44,932 nucleotides of DNA, from NCBI GenBank assembly GCA_902583265.1, contig CACHVD010000008.1:1-44932 (forward strand), in the 5' to 3' direction. Below the pieces are notes generated by a model. The model was not told the DNA's origin. It saw nothing but the letters and a program-made list of their open reading frames with translations, and ran no database searches. The translations under genes and the position numbers were made by a program. The stretch is from an uncultured Prochlorococcus sp. Its GTDB lineage: Bacteria > Cyanobacteriota > Cyanobacteriia > PCC-6307 > Cyanobiaceae. Positions 12,482 through 20,884 of this stretch are shown here, in pieces (within the stretch, counting starts at the first letter, position 1; every line of letters begins with the position of its first letter).

Positions 12482-12964
12482 CTAAAATAGTCCTAGAGTC
12501 AGAGATTTATCAATTGGTAAGCAAGCACCGATACCAAGATAAATTGTTAGAAAAGTCCCAAATAAAAATATGGACATTGCTATTGGTCTTCTGAAGGGGT
12601 TAGAAAATTTATTAACGTTTTCGATAAAAGGTAAAACCATCAAACCTAGAGGAATTAATGTTTGAAGTGCTATACCCAAAAGTTTATTAGGGACTACTCT
12701 AAGTATTTGAAAAACGGGATAAAGATACCATTCAGGAAGTATTTCTAGAGGTGTAGCAAAAGGGTTTGCTTTATCTCCCAACATTGCAGGATCAAGAACT
12801 GCTAATCCAACAACACAGGCGATGGTACCTAAAATAACTACTGGAAAAATGTATAGTAAATCATTTGGCCAAGCTGGTTCACCATAATAATTATGACCCA
12901 TACCTTTGGCCAATTTTGCTCTTAATTTTGGATCAGATAAATCTGGTTTCTTTAACGTAGACAT
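12482..12964 (-). CDS. petD: Cytochrome b6f subunit IV (PetD)
   Basis: A 160-aa thylakoid membrane protein that with cytochrome b6 forms the quinol-oxidising core of the b6f complex. It has the expected soluble N-terminus ([37 protein letters not shown]), three transmembrane helices, and the Qo-site PEWY motif at residues 77-80. The length is standard. It lies 32 bases downstream of petB in the usual petBD order. Its stop faces the invertase-like gene with only two bases between them. Confidence 0.98.
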   Translation of the reverse strand: MSTLKKPDLSDPKLRAKLAKGMGHNYYGEPAWPNDLLYIFPVVILGTIACVVGLAVLDPAMLGDKANPFATPLEILPEWYLYPVFQILRVVPNKLLGIALQTLIPLGLMVLPFIENVNKFSNPFRRPIAMSIFLFGTFLTIYLGIGACLPIDKSLTLGLF

Positions 12965-12996
12965 TTAGATCAATTAGATAATTAGAGTATAGGGGT

Positions 12997-13653
12997 TTAC
13001 AATGGACCTGAAATACCTTGTTTACGAATCATTAGAAAATGCATCAACATAAATACTGCTAATGACCATGGTAAAACAAAAGTATGAAGACTATAAAATC
13101 TGGTAAGAGTAGATTGTCCAACACTTTCTCCACCCCTAAGTAATTCAACCATAAAATCACCAATTACTGGTATGGCAGCTGGCACACCTGAAACTATTTT
13201 CACTGCCCAGTAACCAACTTGATCCCAAGGTAAAGAATATCCTGTCACACCAAAAGCAACTGTGATGACTGCCATTACAACCCCTGTAACCCAGGTTAGT
13301 TCTCTTGGCCTTTTGAAACCACCAGTAAGATAAACTCTAAAGACATGTAGAATTAACATTAAAACCATCATAGATGCACTCCATCTATGCACAGATCGGA
13401 TCAACCATCCAAAACTTACGTCGGTCATCAAATAACTAACTGAACTATAAGCTTGTGTAACTGTTGGCTTATAGTAAAAAGTCATTGCAAAACCTGTTGC
13501 AAATTGAATTAGGAAGCATACTAGAGTTATGCCTCCTAAACAATAAAAAATATTTACATGAGGGGGTACGTACTTGGAAGTTACGTCGTCAGTTATGTCT
13601 TGAATTTCAAGCCTTTCTTGAAACCAGTCATAAACAGATGAAGAATTCGCCAT
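12997..13653 (-). CDS. petB: Cytochrome b6 (PetB)
   Basis: A 218-aa four-helix membrane protein of the cytochrome b6f complex that carries hemes bL, bH and cn. The axial histidines are visible as H89 and H103 ([20 protein letters not shown]) and H190 and H205 ([27 protein letters not shown]). Cys38 in FYCLGG fits the thioether-linked heme cn site. [10 protein letters not shown] (about 140-149) and [10 protein letters not shown] are conserved. It is the first gene of petBD. Its start is 70 bases from the divergent ctpA ATG. Confidence 0.98.
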   Translation of the reverse strand: MANSSSVYDWFQERLEIQDITDDVTSKYVPPHVNIFYCLGGITLVCFLIQFATGFAMTFYYKPTVTQAYSSVSYLMTDVSFGWLIRSVHRWSASMMVLMLILHVFRVYLTGGFKRPRELTWVTGVVMAVITVAFGVTGYSLPWDQVGYWAVKIVSGVPAAIPVIGDFMVELLRGGESVGQSTLTRFYSLHTFVLPWSLAVFMLMHFLMIRKQGISGPL

Positions 13654-13723
13654 CCAAAAAAAATTAGCTTTGATATAAAGAGCTTACTTAAAATTCTTAT
13701 ACTTGGTGTTAAGACTTAACCCA

Positions 13724-15019
13724 ATGAATTCATCTTTTAACAAATTTTTAACATTCAAAACAATGCTGACTGCATTAATGATCATTGTTTTTTCTACCAA
13801 TTTTTTATTGATTGAAAGAGTGAATGCTCTCAGTGATAGCAAGCAATTAGTCCTTGATGCTTGGGCCTTGGTAAATGAGGGTTTTTATGACCCAGAAAAG
13901 TTTGATGAAATTAATTGGAAGAGAATTAGACAAAAAACATTACAGAAACAAATTGAAACAAGTGAGGAGGCTTATTTCGCAATTGAAGACATGTTAAGAC
14001 CTTTAGAGGATCCTTACACGAGAATTTTACGCCCAAAAGATTATGAACTTCTTAAATCAAGTAATTTTGGTAGCGAGATAAATGGTGTTGGACTTCAATT
14101 AGGTGAAGACATTGATAGCAATAAAATTAAAGTTGTCTCTACTCTTGGCGGCTCACCAGCAGAAGAAGCTGGGATAGTTAGCGGGGACTTCATAGATAAA
14201 GTAGATGGAATTTCATCGGAAGTATTAGGACTTGCAAATACTGCCTCTAAGTTAAGAGGTGAATCAGGAACCAAAGTTTTAGTTCAAATATCTTCAGAAT
14301 CAGGAGAAATTAAAGAGATAGATTTGGAAAGAAGATCAGTAGACCTCAGACCAGTGAGGACAAAAAGATTGAGAGACGATTCTCACACAATAGGGTATTT
14401 AAGGATAACTCAATTTAGCGAAAGCGTACCCAAAAAGGTTGAAGAAGCTCTTCAGGAATTAAAAGAAAAAGAGGTTGAAGGATTAATTTTGGATCTAAGG
14501 AATAATTCGGGAGGACTAGTAAGTTCAGGGATCGCAGTAGCAGACTCATTATTAAGTGAGAAGCCAATAGTAGAGACGAAAAATAGAAATGGAATCAAAG
14601 ATGCAATAACTTCTCAAAAAGAGACATCTTTTGATGGCCCAATGGTAACTTTGGTAAATAAAGGAACTGCTAGTGCTAGTGAAATACTTGCTGGATCTTT
14701 ACAGGATAACGGCAGATCAATTCTTATGGGAAATCAAACTTATGGGAAAGGTTTAATTCAATCCCTAAAAAGTTTGGGCGAAGATAGCGGGGTAGCAATC
14801 ACAGTTGCTAGTTATTTAACTCCCAAAGGTAATAATATTCAAGGTCAAGGAATCACCCCAGACAGGTTATTGGATCTTCCTGATGCAAGTGAATACGGTA
14901 GTGCTGAAGATAAATGGGTTAGAAATGCAGAATTATTTCTTGATTCATTTTTAGAAAAAGAAGAAGTTTCAATTCAAGCTCCTGAAATAAGTAATCAAGA
15001 AATGATTCCCCCGAAGTAG
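13724..15019 (+). CDS. ctpA: Carboxyl-terminal processing protease, CtpA type
   Basis: From the ATG at 13724 this is a 431-aa S41 serine protease. It has a hydrophobic signal peptide (about residues 9-36, ending near VNALSDS), a PDZ domain with VGLQLGED and GGSPAEEAGIVSGDFIDKVDG (about 120-205), and the catalytic core VEGLILDLRNNSGG and GTASASEILAGSLQDNGR. The Ser/Lys dyad is S317 and K342, spaced 25 as in D1-processing protease. In cyanobacteria CtpA trims the C-terminus of pre-D1 in the lumen so that the oxygen-evolving cluster can form. A TTG at 13703 would add seven residues. Paralogues exist in cyanobacteria, so CtpA rather than CtpB/C is likely but not certain. Confidence 0.9.
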   Translation: MNSSFNKFLTFKTMLTALMIIVFSTNFLLIERVNALSDSKQLVLDAWALVNEGFYDPEKFDEINWKRIRQKTLQKQIETSEEAYFAIEDMLRPLEDPYTRILRPKDYELLKSSNFGSEINGVGLQLGEDIDSNKIKVVSTLGGSPAEEAGIVSGDFIDKVDGISSEVLGLANTASKLRGESGTKVLVQISSESGEIKEIDLERRSVDLRPVRTKRLRDDSHTIGYLRITQFSESVPKKVEEALQELKEKEVEGLILDLRNNSGGLVSSGIAVADSLLSEKPIVETKNRNGIKDAITSQKETSFDGPMVTLVNKGTASASEILAGSLQDNGRSILMGNQTYGKGLIQSLKSLGEDSGVAITVASYLTPKGNNIQGQGITPDRLLDLPDASEYGSAEDKWVRNAELFLDSFLEKEEVSIQAPEISNQEMIPPK

Positions 15020-15051
15020 CAGAAGATTGATAAATAAAAATTTCAAACACT

Positions 15052-16308
15052 ATGAGTACTAAAAGAATTTTTCACGACCCAATTCACAAAGAAATAGTAT
15101 TTGATTCAGGGAAGCCGGAAGAATTAATGATTATGGAATTAATTGATACCGTAGCTTTTCAGAGATTAAGAAGAATCAAACAACTAGGGGCAGCATCACT
15201 AGTATTTCATGGTGCAGAATCGAGTAGATTTACCCATTCAATTGGCGTTTTTTGTGTCGCAAGAAAAATATATCAGCGATTAACTGAAATTAAATCTTCA
15301 TTTTATAAAAATAAATTTGTTTTATATGGAGCAGCTCTATTACATGATTTAGGTCATGGACCTTTGAGTCATACAAGTGAATTAATATTCGATCATAATC
15401 ACGAACAATGGTCTCAAAACTTAGTTAAAAATTATTCTCCTATCAGTTCAATACTCAAAAAGTATGACAACGAATTACCGAAACAAATATGTGAATTATT
15501 TGAATCAAAACAACTATTTTCAAACCCTTTAAAAACATTGATTAGTAGTGAAATAGATTGTGATCGTCTCGATTATCTTTTGCGCGATAGTTACAATACA
15601 GGTACAAAATATGGCTTAGTAGATTTAGAGAGAATCATCTCAGGTCTTACTTTTTCACCTGATGGAAATATTGCAATCAAACCAAAAGGTATTATTGCTA
15701 TTGAGCATTTCTTAGTACTAAGAAACTTGATGTATAGAACCATTTACAATCACAAAATAAACGAAATATCGACATGGATTCTTGAAAAAATAATATTCAC
15801 AATAAAACATAATTTCGAGAAAAAAATTTGGATAGATAAAACACTTCATAAATGGATATTTTCACCAAAAAATCTCGATTTTGATGATTTCATAGGAATT
15901 GATGATATAACTTTTTATTATCATCTAATTAAGTGGAAAGATGAATCTTTCGAGCCACTTACTAAGCTTTGCCAAATGTTTATTGACAGAGATTTGTTAA
16001 GGGCATCAGACATAAGTTTTCTAAATAAAATAGATAAACTTAAAATTCTTGCATTTGCAAAAAAATTGTGTGAAAAGAATAATTATGATACAGAAATATT
16101 TTGTGGTATTAGAGAGAGATCATTTAAAGGTTTTGAATCGAACAATGCTTTTAAAATATGGGATGGAACTTTTCAAAACTCTTTAGAAAATAGTTCTAAT
16201 TTAATAAAAACTTTAATGAACTCTAGGGAGACATCTTTAATAATCTATCCAAATCTAATCAAAGCTGAGATTAAAAATCAAATTTCAGTTTTAAAAAATA
16301 ATTCCTAA
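15052..16308 (+). CDS. HD-domain nucleotide phosphohydrolase, dNTPase-like
   Basis: A 418-aa protein of the HD superfamily branch that includes dGTPase-like and SAMHD1-like enzymes. It opens with RIFHDPIHKEIVF and VAFQRLRRIKQLGAASLVFHGAESSRFTHSIGV, with metal-ligand His62. The HD pair is H98-D99 in LLHDLGHGPLSHTSE. The distal Asp lies in SSEIDCDRLDYLLRDS (about 166-180). These motifs match the YwfO-type subgroup, which hydrolyses deoxynucleoside triphosphates. The substrate is inferred from family only. The gene sits between ctpA (33 bases upstream) and minC (10 bases downstream), all on the plus strand, so an operon is possible although no functional link is known. Confidence 0.88.
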   Translation: MSTKRIFHDPIHKEIVFDSGKPEELMIMELIDTVAFQRLRRIKQLGAASLVFHGAESSRFTHSIGVFCVARKIYQRLTEIKSSFYKNKFVLYGAALLHDLGHGPLSHTSELIFDHNHEQWSQNLVKNYSPISSILKKYDNELPKQICELFESKQLFSNPLKTLISSEIDCDRLDYLLRDSYNTGTKYGLVDLERIISGLTFSPDGNIAIKPKGIIAIEHFLVLRNLMYRTIYNHKINEISTWILEKIIFTIKHNFEKKIWIDKTLHKWIFSPKNLDFDDFIGIDDITFYYHLIKWKDESFEPLTKLCQMFIDRDLLRASDISFLNKIDKLKILAFAKKLCEKNNYDTEIFCGIRERSFKGFESNNAFKIWDGTFQNSLENSSNLIKTLMNSRETSLIIYPNLIKAEIKNQISVLKNNS

Positions 16309-16318
16309 ATTAAATTCA

Positions 16319-16981
16319 ATGAAAATATTTTTAAATAGTACCAGAAGTAATTATTTTGAAATTTTATCTTTAGAAGATTTTGATAATATCCATCAAACGT
16401 TTAGAAAAATTTTTTCCATAAAAGGACCTGTAGAAGCAAAAATTTTTGTAATCAAAGAGTCAATAAGTATTCATCAATTATCAAAATTAAAAAATCATTT
16501 GGATAATCTTAATGTTTTTTCTATATGCATTTACTCAAATGACAGAAATACAATTCTAGCGGGGAAGTCTTTAAGAATAAATTCAACATTTCTAAAAGAG
16601 GAAGAGGTTAAAAATAAGTTACTTTTATACAAAACGATAGTGAAGGACGATATTCTTTATGAAGGAACAGTTAGATCTGGCAACAGAATATCTTCAAATG
16701 GAAACCTATGCATAATTGGAGACGTTAATCCAGGAGCAATAGTTTCCGCTAAGAAAAATATTTACGTTTGGGGCAAACTATTAGGGATTGCTTTCGCTGG
16801 GAAGACTGGAAATAATAATGCCTCCATAGCATCACTTTATTTAAACCCTTTACAGTTAAGAATTGGTGATGTGATAGCTATTGGACCAAAAGAAAAGCCC
16901 CACAATTATTATCCTGAAATTGCCTTAATAGATAAACAAACAATAATTATTAAACCTCACATAATAGAAACCAAAAATTAA
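16319..16981 (+). CDS. minC: Septum site-determining protein MinC
   Basis: A 220-aa division inhibitor. The C-terminal half (about 110-218) is the recognisable MinC beta-helix: ILYEGTVRSGNRISSNGNLCIIGDVNPGAIVSAKKNIYVWGKLLGIAFAG. The N-terminal half is weakly conserved, as usual. MinC, recruited by MinD at the membrane, blocks FtsZ assembly away from midcell. It is first in minC-minD-minE order and begins 10 bases after the HD gene. A 113-bp gap separates it from minD, which leaves room for a separate minD promoter. Confidence 0.93.
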   Translation: MKIFLNSTRSNYFEILSLEDFDNIHQTFRKIFSIKGPVEAKIFVIKESISIHQLSKLKNHLDNLNVFSICIYSNDRNTILAGKSLRINSTFLKEEEVKNKLLLYKTIVKDDILYEGTVRSGNRISSNGNLCIIGDVNPGAIVSAKKNIYVWGKLLGIAFAGKTGNNNASIASLYLNPLQLRIGDVIAIGPKEKPHNYYPEIALIDKQTIIIKPHIIETKN

Positions 16982-17094
16982 TCAATCATTTGAAATAAAT
17001 TAATTCAAACTTGATAAATTTAAGAATTACTTAATCTTTAAAATATTTAACTTTCTTTAAGGTAGCCTTATCATTTGAAAAATCCTTAAACTTC

Positions 17095-17910
17095 GTGGCG
17101 GAAAATACTCGCACAATACTAATTTGTTCAGGTAAGGGTGGAGTTGGTAAAACCACTTTAACTGCAAATCTAGGCATAGCACTTGCCAACAGCGGGGCAA
17201 CCACTGCTGTACTAGATGCTGATTTTGGCTTAAGAAATTTAGATCTTCTCCTGGGATTAGAAAATCGCATTGTATATACTGCTCAAGACGTTCTCGACAA
17301 AAATTGTCGTCTTGACCAAGCATTGGTCAGACATAAAAAGGAACCTAATCTAGCTCTTTTACCTGCTGGAGATCCAAGGATGCTTGATTGGATGAAGCCA
17401 GAAGATATGAAAAAAATTAGTGAGCTTCTAAGTGAAAAATTTGATTTTGTTTTAGTAGATTGCCCTGCTGGTGTAGAAGATGGCTTCAAAAATGCACTTG
17501 CAGCTTGTGAAGAAGCTATTGTTGTCACTAACCCGGAATTATCTGCAGTACGAGATGCGGATAGGGTAATAGGTATTCTTAATACTTCTGATATAGAACC
17601 TATTCAACTTGTAATTAATAGAGTTCGCCCTAAAATGATGGCTAGTCAAGAAATGCTATCTATTGAAGATGTTCAAGGGATCCTATCTTTACCTCTATTA
17701 GGTATTGTTTTAGAAGATGAACAAGTAATAATTAGTACAAATAGAGGAGAGCCACTAACACTTACAGAAACTAGATCTCCTGCAAAAAAATGCTATCTGA
17801 ATGTTTCTCAAAGACTTACAGGAAGGGATATACCAATTATTGACCCTAAAAAAGAAGGTAAAAGCCTTAGAGACAAATTCATGAGATTAATGCAAACAAA
17901 GGTTTTTTAA
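17095..17910 (+). CDS. minD: Septum site-determining protein MinD
   Basis: A 271-aa ParA/MinD ATPase. The deviant Walker A motif KGGVGKT lies at residues 14-20, [18 protein letters not shown] follows, and [21 protein letters not shown] carries the Walker B Asp. The C-terminal [14 protein letters not shown] is the amphipathic membrane-targeting helix. MinD binds the membrane in the ATP state, recruits MinC and is driven off by MinE, so division is placed at midcell. The start is GTG 17095 ([16 protein letters not shown]); no ATG fits better. It is followed one base later by minE. Confidence 0.97.
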   Translation: MAENTRTILICSGKGGVGKTTLTANLGIALANSGATTAVLDADFGLRNLDLLLGLENRIVYTAQDVLDKNCRLDQALVRHKKEPNLALLPAGDPRMLDWMKPEDMKKISELLSEKFDFVLVDCPAGVEDGFKNALAACEEAIVVTNPELSAVRDADRVIGILNTSDIEPIQLVINRVRPKMMASQEMLSIEDVQGILSLPLLGIVLEDEQVIISTNRGEPLTLTETRSPAKKCYLNVSQRLTGRDIPIIDPKKEGKSLRDKFMRLMQTKVF

Positions 17911-17911
17911 A

Positions 17912-18244
17912 ATGATGACTCTTAGAGATTTGATAAACAAGTTACTAGGCAGAGAAACGGCTAGTGCAAATACGGCTAGAGAAAGATTACAGCTTGTATT
18001 GGCTCATGACAGAGTTGATATGAGCTCATTATCGACTGATCTTTTGGATAAAATGAGGAAAGAAATTCTTGATGTTGTTGCTAAATATGTTGAGATTGAT
18101 TTTGAAGAAGTCGCGGTTAGTTTAGAAACTGAAGATAGAATGACTGCACTAGTTGCTAATTTACCAATTAAAAGAACTATCTCAGGAGAAATAAAATTTA
18201 AAAAAAATGATAAATCCGATCAAACAAAAAAAGATATCAAATAG
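17912..18244 (+). CDS. minE: Cell division topological specificity factor MinE
   Basis: A 110-aa protein with the MinD-binding and membrane region [31 protein letters not shown] near the N-terminus, followed by the topological-specificity domain with [30 protein letters not shown]. The lysine-rich tail (about 90-110) is longer than in E. coli MinE, as is common in cyanobacteria. MinE stimulates MinD ATPase and creates the oscillation. Only one base separates it from the minD stop, so coupled translation is likely. ATG 17915 is an alternative start one codon later. Confidence 0.95.
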   Translation: MMTLRDLINKLLGRETASANTARERLQLVLAHDRVDMSSLSTDLLDKMRKEILDVVAKYVEIDFEEVAVSLETEDRMTALVANLPIKRTISGEIKFKKNDKSDQTKKDIK

Positions 18245-18274
18245 TAATAAATTTAAAAAAAAACTAAAAAAACT

Positions 18275-18280
18275 TATAAT
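18275..18280 (+). promoter_or_regulatory. Candidate -10 box of the tRNA-Thr gene
   Basis: A perfect TATAAT lies 32 bases upstream of the tRNA-Thr 5' end, so transcription would start near 18287. The region 17 bases upstream is poly-A and gives no clear -35. Confidence 0.45.
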
Positions 18281-18311
18281 TGATCCGTTGTAAATGTAAA
18301 ATAACTTGATT

Positions 18312-18383
18312 GCCGGCTTAGCTCAGCGGTAGAGCAGCGCTTTTGTAAAGCGAAGGTCATCAGTTCAAATCTGTTAGCCGGCA
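18312..18383 (+). tRNA. trnT: tRNA-Thr (TGT)
   Basis: This 72-nt gene begins GCCGGCTTAGCTCAGCGG. It has the anticodon loop TTTTGTAAA (anticodon TGT) on the stem GCGCT/AGCG, and the T arm ATCAGTTCAAATCTGTT. The acceptor stem GCCGGCT pairs with AGCCGGC and the discriminator is A. The 3' CCA is not encoded. It converges with the small membrane-protein gene that ends at 18396. Confidence 0.96.
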
Positions 18384-18395
18384 TTTTGGCTTAAT

Positions 18396-18563
18396 TTAAT
18401 TCTTTTTAATATTTCTTGTAGAAAATAACATAATCAAACTTACTAGAGCAAAAACAGGAAATAATCTTATTTCAAGAACATACTGAAAAAAAGATGCAAG
18501 GGGTTCAAATATCCAATAAGTAAAAAATTGAATTAATAAAACAAAAAACAATAATAAAAACAT
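18396..18563 (-). CDS. 55-aa two-span membrane protein coupled to tsaC
   Basis: The minus-strand ATG at 18563-18561 overlaps the tsaC stop by one base (TAATG), a classic sign of coupled translation. The frame runs 55 codons to TAA 18398-18396. The protein is strongly hydrophobic, with two likely membrane spans at about residues 2-19 (MFLLLFFVLLIQFFTYWIF) and 33-48 (RLFPVFALVSLIMLF), and a basic tail STRNIKKN. I do not recognise its family and no function can be assigned. Gene finders with a length cut-off could miss it. The overlap, consistent codon use and neat fit between tsaC and tRNA-Thr argue that it is real. Confidence 0.65.
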   Translation of the reverse strand: MFLLLFFVLLIQFFTYWIFEPLASFFQYVLEIRLFPVFALVSLIMLFSTRNIKKN

Positions 18564-19144
18564 TAATGCAATTCCTTAACAAACACTTCCCCCTCTCTAA
18601 TCAGCTTCCAATCGCCAATCTTCTTCCAAGATATTATGGTACTGGCTTTTCCACTACTTTTTTCCCATGGAACAGGTCCCAAAATTTCTAAAGAAGGGAA
18701 ATCTAAAGCAATACCTTCAGCTACAATTGATCCTGTCAAGCCTGAAATATTAGCACTTGAGGTTAGCAATGGGCCAGTTTCTCGTATTAAAGATCGAGCA
18801 ATAGATGAATTTGGAATTCTTAAACCAAGAGTATGATCTTTACTTGTTAGCAATTCATTCTGCTGTTCTGAAGCAGGGATAACAATTGTCAGAGCTCCAG
18901 GCCAATATTTTGAAGCTATTTTTTCGAAATCTTCTTTAGCTGATTCGTGAACATAATCGATTATTTGTTTATATTTTGATCCCATAAGGATAAGAGGTTT
19001 ATTTCTATCTCTTTTTTTAAATTTATAAATAATTTCTGAAAATTTTGGCAAGCATCCAATTGCTGGTAATGTGTCCGTTGGGAAAATTATGGGTAAACCA
19101 CTTCTAAGCGTCTTCAAAGCTGATTCGCAGTTTATTAGATTCAT
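18563..19144 (-). CDS. tsaC: Threonylcarbamoyl-AMP synthase (TsaC/YrdC type)
   Basis: A 193-aa YrdC-domain protein that makes threonylcarbamoyl-AMP from threonine, bicarbonate and ATP, the first step to t6A37 in tRNAs that read ANN codons. The nucleotide-binding core is seen as GLPIIFPTDTLPAIGC (about 16-31), FKKRDRNKPLILM (42-54), WPGALTIVIPA, LGLRIPNSSIARSLIRETGPLLTSSANISG. It is the short single-domain form, without the Sua5 C-terminal domain. It follows prmC by 19 bases on the minus strand and overlaps a small membrane-protein gene at its 3' end. A tRNA-Thr gene lies just beyond, though this adjacency may be chance. Confidence 0.9.
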   Translation of the reverse strand: MNLINCESALKTLRSGLPIIFPTDTLPAIGCLPKFSEIIYKFKKRDRNKPLILMGSKYKQIIDYVHESAKEDFEKIASKYWPGALTIVIPASEQQNELLTSKDHTLGLRIPNSSIARSLIRETGPLLTSSANISGLTGSIVAEGIALDFPSLEILGPVPWEKSSGKASTIISWKKIGDWKLIREGEVFVKELH

Positions 19145-19163
19145 TTAGACTATTACCAATAAT

Positions 19164-20033
19164 TTATTTATATCTTCCAATAGTAAACCTACCAACGCCA
19201 GAAAGATCATTCACAATTTCTACTGACTCAAATTTACTTTTAATAAATAGTTGTTTTACTTTTTCGCCTTGATCAAAATGATTCTCTAAAATCAGCCATC
19301 CCTTTTCTTTTAAGAATAAAGGTGCTTTTTGAATTATCTCCTTTATATGTTTTAGGCCATCTTCCCCTCCTAATAAGGCGATTTCTGGCTCAAAATTTTT
19401 AACTTCTTTGGGTAATTTTTCATAAGTATCTCTAGGAATATAGGGAGGATTTGAAATGGCGAGGTCTAATTTTCCTTTAAAACTCTCAAAAGGGGTCCAC
19501 CAATGTCCGCAATAAAATTTTAAATTTGTTTGTTTAGAACAATTTATATAATTTTTAGTTGCTATGTCTAATGCATCTTGATCAATATCAGTTGCTATTC
19601 CATCCCAAAAGGGATATGCCAATGCCAAAGCAATACTTACAGCACCTGAACCAGTTCCTAATTCAGCAAAAGTTAATTTTTGTGATTGCTTTCCAAATAT
19701 ATTGGAGACAATATCAATTATAAGCTCCGTCTCCGGTCTAGGAATAAGTACTTTATCCGTGACTTTTAGTTTCAAATCCCTCCAATATGTCACACCACAG
19801 AGGTATTGAATAGGCGAGGAATTGAATAAATGGTCTTCCCAAATTGACTCTAAATATTCTAAATTTTTTTTTAAGTATAATGAGCCCGAACTGTTTATTC
19901 TCAATAAATTGAGATCACCAGGATGTAAACCACCAATGCAGTCTAGTAAAACTTCAAAAGATTGCTGATCTCCTCCCTTGGATAGTTGCTTTTTTTTCCA
20001 ATATAAAAACTCTTTAACTGAAATGCTAAGCAT
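19164..20033 (-). CDS. prmC: Release factor glutamine methyltransferase PrmC
   Basis: A 289-aa SAM-dependent methyltransferase that N5-methylates the Gln of the GGQ motif in release factors RF1 and RF2. The N-terminal helical RF-binding domain covers about residues 1-85. Then come VLIPRPETE (95-103), SAM motif I AELGTGSGAVSIALA (123-137), acidic DIDQDALDIA, and the catalytic NPPY at 195-198 (AISNPPYIPRD). The length is normal. It is 12 bases downstream of psbM and 19 bases upstream of tsaC on the same strand, so these probably share a transcript. Confidence 0.95.
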   Translation of the reverse strand: MLSISVKEFLYWKKKQLSKGGDQQSFEVLLDCIGGLHPGDLNLLRINSSGSLYLKKNLEYLESIWEDHLFNSSPIQYLCGVTYWRDLKLKVTDKVLIPRPETELIIDIVSNIFGKQSQKLTFAELGTGSGAVSIALALAYPFWDGIATDIDQDALDIATKNYINCSKQTNLKFYCGHWWTPFESFKGKLDLAISNPPYIPRDTYEKLPKEVKNFEPEIALLGGEDGLKHIKEIIQKAPLFLKEKGWLILENHFDQGEKVKQLFIKSKFESVEIVNDLSGVGRFTIGRYK

Positions 20034-20045
20034 TTATAAAAAGTT

Positions 20046-20198
20046 TTAGCGTTTTGGTCCCAGCCTACCTTTACTAGAGTCTGAATAGAAGCTAGATTTT
20101 TCGCCGTCTTGCGTAGAAATAAATAGACCGATAAGGAATATTGTTGGCACCCCTACGAATAAAAGGCTAGCTACGAATCCAAAATTAGTTGTTTCCAT
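20046..20198 (-). CDS. psbM: Photosystem II reaction centre protein PsbM
   Basis: A 50-aa peptide from the minus-strand ATG at 20198. It has one transmembrane helix (about residues 6-27: FGFVASLLFVGVPTIFLIGLF) followed by ISTQDGEKSSFYSDSSKGRLGPKR. PsbM lies at the photosystem II dimer interface. The helix and the long polar tail match the extended PsbM of Prochlorococcus as I recall it; PsbM of other cyanobacteria is nearer 35-40 residues. It heads the run psbM-prmC-tsaC, about 100 bases downstream of the ferredoxin gene. Confidence 0.9.
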   Translation of the reverse strand: METTNFGFVASLLFVGVPTIFLIGLFISTQDGEKSSFYSDSSKGRLGPKR

Positions 20199-20299
20199 TT
20201 AGTTGGCAGTACAATTAAGTACTAAGACTATAGACATATATCTCTAAATAAAGTGAGAAAATAAACAATTTTTATCAACTGATTAACAGTCTTAAACAT

Positions 20300-20662
20300 T
20301 TAGCGAGGTAATTTTTTACTTTCACTAATTTTCTTTAGTTCTTCTAAATTTGAAGGAGGTGATTGTGGTTTAGTCAAAATTACTGCAGAAGATTTTATTA
20401 ATGTTTGGCAAGCAAGTCTCCAATTTTCGGGTCTATTTTTAAGTTTTTCTTCTTCAGCAGAGCTAAGAGGGCTTAGAGAATTTTTATTTCCTCCTTCAAC
20501 TGAAATAAAACAGGTACTGCACTGACCTGCACCTCCACAATTTCCTAAAATTCCTTTTAAACCATAAAGTTGTAAGTTCTCTTTCATCACCAATTCCCTT
20601 AAGTTTTCACCAGGATTGCATTGAACGTCCAAGCCTTCACGAATGAATCTAATAGTTGCCAT
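20300..20662 (-). CDS. 2Fe-2S ferredoxin family protein
   Basis: A 120-aa soluble electron carrier with a beta-grasp ferredoxin fold. Cluster ligands are visible in NCGGAGQCSTCF (three Cys, spacing C-x5-C-x2-C, at about 42-51) and in WRLACQT (about 85). This spacing is adrenodoxin/bacterial-type rather than the C-x4-C-x2-C of plant-type PetF, so it is probably not the main photosynthetic ferredoxin. A Ser/Glu/Lys-rich C-terminal tail extends beyond the fold. It lies upstream of psbM on the same strand and is divergent from psbB, with a 222-bp shared upstream region. Its redox partner is unknown. Confidence 0.85.
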   Translation of the reverse strand: MATIRFIREGLDVQCNPGENLRELVMKENLQLYGLKGILGNCGGAGQCSTCFISVEGGNKNSLSPLSSAEEEKLKNRPENWRLACQTLIKSSAVILTKPQSPPSNLEELKKISESKKLPR

Positions 20663-20884
20663 TTTTTTTGTTATTTCTCTTATTTTGGCGTTTTACTTTG
20701 AGAATTGTGACCAAAATATTAACAATTTTTATTCAAAAATTGCTCGTAACTTCAGTGATACAAATTAATTTAACCAATTTTTGCAAGAAAATAAATTTAT
20801 TTACAAAAATCCCTCAAAGCCTAAAAAACCCTTACTATCATGATGTTTAGCTGTTTACCCAGCATAGTTACTAGAAATTAACCG

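Noticed and set aside
20656-20850. Plus-strand 64-codon ORF between the ferredoxin and psbB genes
   Set aside because: It sits in the shared upstream region, is low-complexity Phe/Leu/Ile, and looks like AT-rich noise.
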